A stretch of DNA of 64,000 bases from positions 48,461,559 to 48,525,558 of the forward strand of contig NC_082686.1 of the NCBI RefSeq assembly GCF_949987515.2, in the 5' to 3' direction. Positions 58,106 to 64,000 of the stretch are shown here, one piece after another (position 1 is the stretch's first letter; each line of letters opens with the position of its first letter). This stretch comes from Delphinus delphis. Taxonomy: Eukaryota; Chordata; Mammalia; Artiodactyla; Delphinidae. The position numbers were made by a program, and so were the translations under genes. The notes below the pieces were generated by a model. That model was not told the DNA's origin, ran no database searches, and saw only the letters and a program-made list of their open reading frames with translations.

Positions 58106-61100
58106 TTATTACTGTTTTAATTAATGAAGAGACATATGCTGAAATCAACAATACCAAGAAGACAGACAGATACTCTAATTGGGACTATCTGCACATATAA
58201 TCATGAAAACTCAAGTAAAAGTAATAAAATCCAGATCTGTACTTACCAGATTCATCTGGCAAAAGTTCCAAATATCTTTATTCATAAAAGTTAATGTATG
58301 ACTTTTCATGTCACCCTCAAGGAGAGCTGTTTAACTTTTAATTTATCTAGTATTTTCATCTTCCATCATACTCTGGACAGGCTAATTAATATAATATCAG
58401 TGGCTGGCCTGGCATATTCTCATTATACCAACAGTCTTTTAGGGAAAAATGAAGAGGTGAGAGGGGAATATTGGGTCTCAGAAACAAACAGTGGTAAGTA
58501 TGGGCAAACGATGAACACCCAAAACCAGGCAAAACACCAGATAATTGTCACCTGATCACTTTCTAAATAACTGTGGGTTGATTTTAGTGAACAAAATATG
58601 AAGATGTATTTAAAATTGTATGTTTTCAACTGCACAGCATAAGAAGTGGTGATTTGAATTTGGTGTAGTTAAATTTCTACAGCTCTTGAGACTATATCTC
58701 TATGCCCAAATGGTAAAATAATCAGCAGATTCCATAAAATAGTATTGCAAGTCATTTGATTTCTAGCAAAAAATATATATATATTCTTGGCTTTCATAGT
58801 GGTATTTGGAAGGCTGTTTTAGAATAAATTTTATTAGCCTAGAAAAGACAGTAAATGAACATCCCAGCTGTTATTCCATGAAATAAAGCAATGTGATTGT
58901 CCTTCTTGGGTTTTTTTCCTGCTTCATTATATATATATATTTAATTATCAAATGTCAACTAGTCCTTCCCAAAATTCAATTTTTAAACTATATTAACTTT
59001 AAAGAGTTGGACCTGAGGGGAAAGTGGCAGTGTTCCTAAAGGGACAAGATATAGTAATACATCTTATTGACTGTCTTTACGTGGTTGATTTCCAGAACTA
59101 TTGTTTTTCCACTTCTGGAATTCATATCAGCAATGTGGATCTTCTTAAGAAAACCATTTTTTAAGCGCAACCAAAAAAATGCCTGTTGATTCTCTAGGTG
59201 TCTCACACTGACTGTGCCTTTGTCTTGTTTGGGTTTATACAAAAATTTGGCATGCTGGCAATATTTATGTGCAGAGGGGTAGAGCTGAACAACCTTGAGT
59301 TAGAGATGAACACTTGAAAGCTTGTAGCTCATGTCTGATGCACTGTCACACCTTTACGACCTCCACCCCAGCAAGTCACAGGAATATGAAGAGTCAAGGA
59401 ATCTGTGCTCAGTAACTTCATTATTACTCAAGAGGTTATGAATTATATTTCATCCTCATCAGGTGAGATGATACATTAAGTGTCGAGGTGTGCACTAGGA
59501 CACAGGTTTTCTCCATACCTCCTCATATTTGGGACTTCCTCATACTCTCAACACTGAGCCCCACTATGTTAGAAAAAGCTAGATTCCAGGGTTTTTCAAC
59601 ATGGTAAACATTAAGTAGTTTACAAATAGTGAGAACTGAAAACTCCTTCATTTGTTTTCTAACTTGTAATGTCTAACAATATGAAATTGAGCAATTAACT
59701 TATGCTTGTCTGGCTGCTTTACTTTTTCCAGGAAAGAGATATTAGGAAAGGTTGTGAGAGCTAATAAAACCATGATACTCTACTTGGGAATGTTTATGAA
59801 TTATCCCTTCTCTAAACACAAAAATTCTAGTCACATCAGACTCTAATTGTCCATTGCAGAAAACAATGAAAATATCTTGAAATTTGTATCAACTTAATGT
59901 CTGCGAATATTTTCTTAAAAACAAGCAGCTCACACACACCTGTAACGGTGGCCAGATGATTTTTCTAGTGTGAATTTTGTCAGCAAACACTCTAGAATAA
60001 TTTGGGACCAGAATGTTCATCACAAATGACCTCATATCCTCTTCTCCATTTCTAAGAACAGGACATATGTGTGTGTACATGTTTAGGGCCACAATACAGT
60101 ACTGTCAGCACATGAAACAACCTGAGATTTCTTAATTTTGCTAAAACGTGATGATAATTACAAAAAAAAAGATGAGGAAGGGAACATGGTGTTCAATTTT
60201 ACTTTTGATCTTCTAGTTAAACATCAAAGCATCTCTGTACATGTTAGAACTTTACTTTCCCTCATGAGCTAATAAACTCCTCCTAAGACGTGGAAATTGC
60301 TCTGCAAAGCATACTATGAAACCCTTACCAAATCGAAGTAGCAAAGATATTTCACTAACTCAACATCCTTAGACACTTTTAGTGGGAAAAATAGTTGGAA
60401 AAGTCAAGCCACAATATTGCCAGACTTTACACGTGGACATAAACATTTGTTCTAATGTCAGAGCTATTTATTGAAGCTGTGGAATAAAAATGAAACACTT
60501 TTCATATTAAATGCAACGAATCATGTACATGTACCTAATGGTGAAAATTCTAAATACTGTGAAATGCAAATTCCCATTCCAAATTTAAAAGATGTGTATT
60601 AAATACTACCTTGTTTGATATGTATGTTTTAATGTATGATTGTTTTATACAACAATTCTATAGAAAACACAGTATTGAGTAGTAATAGGACAAAAAGTAA
60701 AATATATTTTTTCCATACTCAATGAATTTGCTAAGTTTTTATTTCACTCAAATTGTATTTGCATTGAATTCTAAAATACTTCTAGAATAGGGAAAAAAAT
60801 CCTCCAGCCCTTAATAAATATTTTGTGAATAAATGAATGAATAAACAAAATCTAAAAATGAAACTTAAAAAATAATAAACCTAAAATTTTTAAATAAAAG
60901 AAATTAAATCTTTATATTTGTTAAACTAGTTAAGAATGAAGACGTTACAGTAACCTGTTAATGTGTCTCATAACCTTCCTCAGTCTCTCTCCAGAGGCTG
61001 TGAAGGAGCTGAAATTAGGCTATACTCCAGAAAGGTGTATCAATTTATAATCCACCCCAACCTACATGAAATGGAGCATATCCCTGAAAACTCACTTTAC

Positions 61101-61165
61101 TGTTACAACCGACGTAGAGTATATTATAGAGAAAATTTGAAGGCCTTGGAAATAGTATTTCAATT
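58106..61165. other. unassigned AT-rich DNA
   Basis: About 3 kb without a recognised repeat, apart from short TA runs (58771, 58929). Minus-strand frames at 59036-59242 and 59889-60092 lack domains and convincing splice sites. This is the longest unannotated block and the best place to test for conserved non-coding sequence. Confidence 0.45.
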
Positions 61166-61179
61166 AAGATACCGCCAAA

Positions 61180-61410
61180 TATATGTAAAATAGATAGCTA
61201 GTGAGAAGCAGCCACATAGCACAGGGAGATCAGCTCGGTGGTTTGTGACCACCTAGAGGGGTGGGATAGGGAGAGTGGGAGTGAGGGAGACCCAAGAGGG
61301 AGGAGATGTGGGGATATATGTATATGTATAGCTGATTCACTTTGTTATAAAGCAGAAACTAACACACCATTGTAAAGCAATTATACTCCAATAAAGATGC
61401 TTTAAAAAAA
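61180..61410 (+). mobile_element. heavily 5'-truncated L1 3' UTR (L1A type)
   Basis: Only 231 bp of the L1A-type 3' UTR plus an A tail. The 14-bp duplication AAGATAC(C/T)GCCAAA lies at 61166-61179 and 61411-61424. Confidence 0.92.
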
Positions 61411-61586
61411 AAGATACTGCCAAAATTTAATTAATAGCCACTTAATGGAGACAGAGTATTTTAAAATTCCTCTTAGTGTATTCTTTTACTCAATTACATG
61501 ATAAGAGGAGAAGGAGCATCTTGCGCATCTAAAAGAGTCTGTGGCTTGATTTAAAGGAAATCTTCCTCTAAATTTCAATAAAGTTA
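61411..61586. other. short unassigned spacer
   Basis: Target duplication followed by anonymous AT-rich sequence. Confidence 0.4.
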
Positions 61587-61833
61587 CAGTTTCCTGACAT
61601 TGAACAACAGGGTTTGAACTGAGCAGGTCCACTTATACTTGGATGTTTTTTAATAGAAAGACTGCAAAACCACACGATCTGCCATTGGTTGAATAGCGAA
61701 TACGGAACTATGGATACGTTGGTTGAATAGTGAATACGGAACTATGGATACGGTGGAACCGCGTATATGGGGGATTTTCAACCATGTGGAGGTTCAACAC
61801 CCCTATTTCCCCACGTTGTTTAAGGGTCAGCTG
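61587..61833 (+). mobile_element. Tigger-like (Tc1/mariner) non-autonomous element
   Basis: Inverted-end pattern (TTGAACAAC… near the left, GTTGTTTAAGGGTCAGCTG at the right) with flanking TA at 61585-61586 and 61834-61835. The interior 'ggtttgaactgagcaggtcc', 'acttatacttggatg' and 'gggggattttcaacc' follow a Tigger layout. It contains a private 34-bp duplication. Confidence 0.75.
61687..61753 (+). repeat. 34-bp tandem duplication in the Tigger-like element
   Basis: GGTTGAATAGCGAATACGGA… at 61687-61720 is repeated at 61721-61753 with one substitution and a shortened end. Confidence 0.85.
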
Positions 61834-61847
61834 TACGCTTTTAAACA

Positions 61848-62020
61848 AGCACTTTTCAAATTTTATTGTGTTTACACATCACTTAGGGATCTTGTTCAAA
61901 TGCAGATTCTTTTTCCTGCAGGTCTGGGAAGTGACCTAAGTTTGTTTGTTTGTTTTTCTTTTGAACAAGATCCTAGTGATGGTAATGCTGATGGCCCTTG
62001 GACCACACTTTGAATAGCAT
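61848..62020 (+). mobile_element. MER5-like hAT fragment
   Basis: 'acttttcaaattttattgtg', 'cttgttcaaatgcagattct', 'ttggaccacactttgaatag' follow the MER5 layout. A (TTTG)n-like insertion lies inside. Confidence 0.6.
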
Positions 62021-62235
62021 TTTGAATAGCTGACAAACCACTTTAGAGTCTCTTAAAATCACCAATGTCTCTAGAAACTTTTACTTCAACTCAAGATCCT
62101 AGTTTCTCAAGGGAGGGAACTGAATTTTTATTTCTGATTCCATCAACTCTATTTTATAAAACTAGTTACTCATGTAAAGTACCAGAAAGACAGGCCCAAG
62201 ACATTTAGCAGTTTTTCTACTAAAAAAAAAAAAAG
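62021..62235. other. short unassigned spacer
   Basis: Anonymous sequence ending in a 13-bp A-run immediately before L1C. Confidence 0.4.
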
Positions 62236-62411
62236 GGAGCTCTGCCAACCAGAGCAACAGCCAGCTCTACCCACCACCAGTGCCTCCCGTCAGGAAACTT
62301 GCTCAAGCCTCTTAGATAGTTTCATCCACCAGAGGACAGACATCAGAAGCAAGAAGAACTACAATCCTTTAGCATGTGGAACAAAAACCACATTCACAGA
62401 AAATAGACAAG

Positions 62412-63311
62412 ATGAAAATGCAGAGGGCTATGAACCAGATGAAGGAGCAGGATAAAACCCCAGAAAAACAACTAAATGAACTGGAGACAGGCAACCTTCC
62501 AGAAAAAGAATTCAGAATAACGATAGTGAAGATGATCCAAGACCTCGGAAAAAGAATGGAGGTGAAGATTGAGAAGATGCAAGAAATGTTTAACAAAGAT
62601 CTAGAAGAATTAAAGAACAAACAAACAGAGATGAACAATACAATAATGGAAATGAAAACTACACTAGGAGGAATCAATAGCAGAATAACTGAGGCAGAAG
62701 AATGGATAAGTGACCTGGAAGACAGAATGGTGGAACTCACTGCTGCAGAACAGAATAAAGAAAAAAGAATGAAAAGAAATGAAGACAGCCTAAGAGACCT
62801 CTGGGAGAATATTAAATGTAACAACATTTGCATTATAGGGGTCCCAGAAGGAGAAGAGAGAGAGACAGGACCCGAGAAAATATTTGAAGAGTTTATAGTT
62901 GAAAGCTTCCCTAACATGGGAAAGGAAATACCCACCCAAGTCCAGGAAGCACAGAGAGTCTCATACAGGATAAACCCAAGGAGAAAAATGCCAAGACACA
63001 TAGTAATCAAATTGGCAAAAATTAAAGACAAAGAAAAATTATTGAAAGCAGCAAGGGAAAAAAGACAAATAACATGCAAGGTAACTCACATAAGGTTAAC
63101 AGCTGATGTCTCAGGAGAAACCCTACAAGCCAGAAGGGAGTGGCCGGACATGTTTAAAGTGATGAAAGGGAAGAAACTATGGCCAAGATTACTCTACCCA
63201 GCAAGGATCTCATTCAGATTCGATGGAGAAATCAAAAGCTTTACAGACGAGCAAAAGCTAAGAGAATTCAGCACCACCAAACCAGCAAACAAATGCTACA
63301 ACAAATGCTAA
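62412..63311 (+). CDS. L1C ORF1 protein (RNA-binding retrotransposon chaperone), uninterrupted
   Basis: 299 codons, close to the usual L1 ORF1 length. It starts MKMQRAMNQMKEQDK and then LPEKEFRITIVKM. A coiled-coil region of heptad-like residues follows (about residues 45-140: KRMEVKIEKMQEMFNKDLEE …). Next comes the RNA-recognition part (from NICIIGVPEGEE), then the C-terminal domain (RINPRRKMPRHIVIKLAKIK, QARREWPDMFKV, LLYPARISFRFDGE). It ends KPANKCYNKC with TAA. The ATG at 62412 matches the start position in L1A and the mutated GTG in L1B. Acts as a trimeric nucleic-acid chaperone in the L1 ribonucleoprotein (family knowledge). Whether it is expressed or a retained chance frame is unknown. 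Confidence 0.8.
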   Translation: MKMQRAMNQMKEQDKTPEKQLNELETGNLPEKEFRITIVKMIQDLGKRMEVKIEKMQEMFNKDLEELKNKQTEMNNTIMEMKTTLGGINSRITEAEEWISDLEDRMVELTAAEQNKEKRMKRNEDSLRDLWENIKCNNICIIGVPEGEERETGPEKIFEEFIVESFPNMGKEIPTQVQEAQRVSYRINPRRKMPRHIVIKLAKIKDKEKLLKAAREKRQITCKVTHIRLTADVSGETLQARREWPDMFKVMKGKKLWPRLLYPARISFRFDGEIKSFTDEQKLREFSTTKPANKCYNKC

Positions 63312-63382
63312 AGGAAATTCTCGAAATGCGAAACACAAGAGAAGAAAAGGACCTACAATAACAACACAAAACCATTAAGAAA

Positions 63383-64000
63383 ATCGTACTAGGACATTAC
63401 ATATCAATAATTACCTTAAACGTGAATGGATTAAATGCTCCAACCAAAAGACACAGGCTAGCTGAATGGATACAAAAATAAGATCCATATATATGTTGTA
63501 TATAAGAGACCCACTTCAGACCTAAGGACACATACGACTGAAAGTGAGGAGATGGAAAAAGATACTCCATGCAAATGGAAATCAAAAGAAAGCTGGAGTA
63601 GCAATACTCATATCAGATAAAATAGAATTTAAAACAAAGAATGTTACAGGAGACAAGGAAGGACACTACACAATGATCAAGGGATCAATCCAAGAAGAAG
63701 ATATAGCAATTATAAATATATATATAAATATATATATACTTATATATATATATAAATATATGCACACAAAATAGGAGCACCTCAATACATAAGGCAACTG
63801 CTAAAAGCTACAAAAGAGGAAATCGACAGTACAATAAGAGTGGGGGACTTTAACACCTCACTTACACCAATGGACAGACTATCCATACAGAAAATTAATA
63901 AGGAAACACAAGCTTTAATGACACAATAAAATGAATACAAATAAAAGGAATACAAATTTATGACACAATAGCCCAGATACATTTAATTGATATTTATAGA
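63383..64000 (+). pseudogene. L1C ORF2 5' part, broken, continues beyond window
   Basis: The expected start codon is ATC (63383-63385). An in-frame TAA occurs at 63479-63481 and another just before ETH. The endonuclease region contains a TA microsatellite at 63715-63765 and a 42-bp insertion near 63929-63970. AGVAILISDK is still readable near 63595. It cannot encode endonuclease or reverse transcriptase. Confidence 0.85.
63715..63765. repeat. (TA)n expansion inside L1C ORF2
   Basis: The same point in L1B (37255-37268) reads AATATATATGCAC. L1C has about 50 bp of imperfect TATA repeats there. Confidence 0.88.

Larger units (their letters stand above)
62236..64000 (+). mobile_element. third L1 (L1C), start of element, cut by window end
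   Basis: Begins within an L1B-type 5' UTR, so it is slightly 5' truncated. It continues through a complete ORF1 (62412-63311) into ORF2, which leaves the window at 64000. Sequence is close to L1B. ORF1 is uninterrupted while ORF2 already has a lost start and early stops, so the element is not autonomous. Confidence 0.92.

Noticed and set aside
59036..59290. Lys-rich minus-strand frame of about 85 codons
   Set aside because: No ATG at a sensible place, no domain and AT-rich context. Chance is sufficient.
1..64000. CRISPR array, operon, phage or plasmid features
   Set aside because: No regularly spaced repeats with unique spacers, no ribosome binding sites and no dense coding. Repeats are dispersed eukaryotic transposons.

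Overview
This is mammalian nuclear DNA with eukaryotic repeat content only; no operon, CRISPR array, prophage or bacterial gene is present. The organism is almost certainly a cetacean. At least twelve copies of one short tRNA-derived SINE recur. Each has a pol III A box (TGGCGCAGTGG), a B box around GGTTCG, a body of about 180 bp and a poly(A) tail. This form matches the 'cetacean deletion' type of the CHR-2 family. Three longer CHR-type copies and two further tRNA-derived SINE variants, plus cetartiodactyl-type L1 3' UTRs, support the same placement. No host protein-coding gene can be supported with confidence. The window is a stack of transposable elements of different ages separated by single-copy or very old DNA.

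Layout. 1-8.9 kb: a truncated L1 3' end, an older L1M 3' end, then a decayed near-full-length L1M split by an LTR (3662-4186) and a SINE. 8.9-27.9 kb: mostly anonymous DNA with six further short SINEs up to 19.5 kb and one more at 22 kb, microsatellites, MER5-type DNA transposons, an MLT1A LTR, a 30-bp U6 snRNA fragment, an antisense old LTR, MIR copies and an L1M ORF2 fragment. 27.9-41.6 kb: a full-length L1 (called L1A here) with three SINEs and a second full-length L1 (L1B) nested inside it. 41.6-48.3 kb: L1M, L2, LTR and MER5 remnants, a SINE and an L1 3' end. 48.3-54.5 kb: a minus-strand, env-less class I endogenous retrovirus with a SINE in its gag region and an oppositely oriented LTR fragment beyond its 5' end. 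54.5-62.2 kb: an MLT1A LTR with nested SINEs, an L1 fragment, a full-length MIR, anonymous DNA and a Tigger-like element. 62.2-64 kb: the start of a third L1 (L1C) with an uninterrupted ORF1, cut by the window end.

Functionally, the L1 family is the engine. L1 machinery is known to mobilise tRNA-derived SINEs and occasional small RNAs, and most insertions here carry the A-rich tails and 9-19 bp target duplications expected of that process. The nesting gives a relative chronology: L1M, then LTRs, then L1A, then L1B and the SINEs. All three large L1 copies lack an intact ORF2, so none is autonomous. The main points for follow-up are the tailless U6 insertion, the copied filler sequence and TA expansion in L1C, L1A and L1B sharing ORFs but not UTRs, the inverted LTR pair around the retrovirus, and one speculative minus-strand first exon near 25.1 kb.
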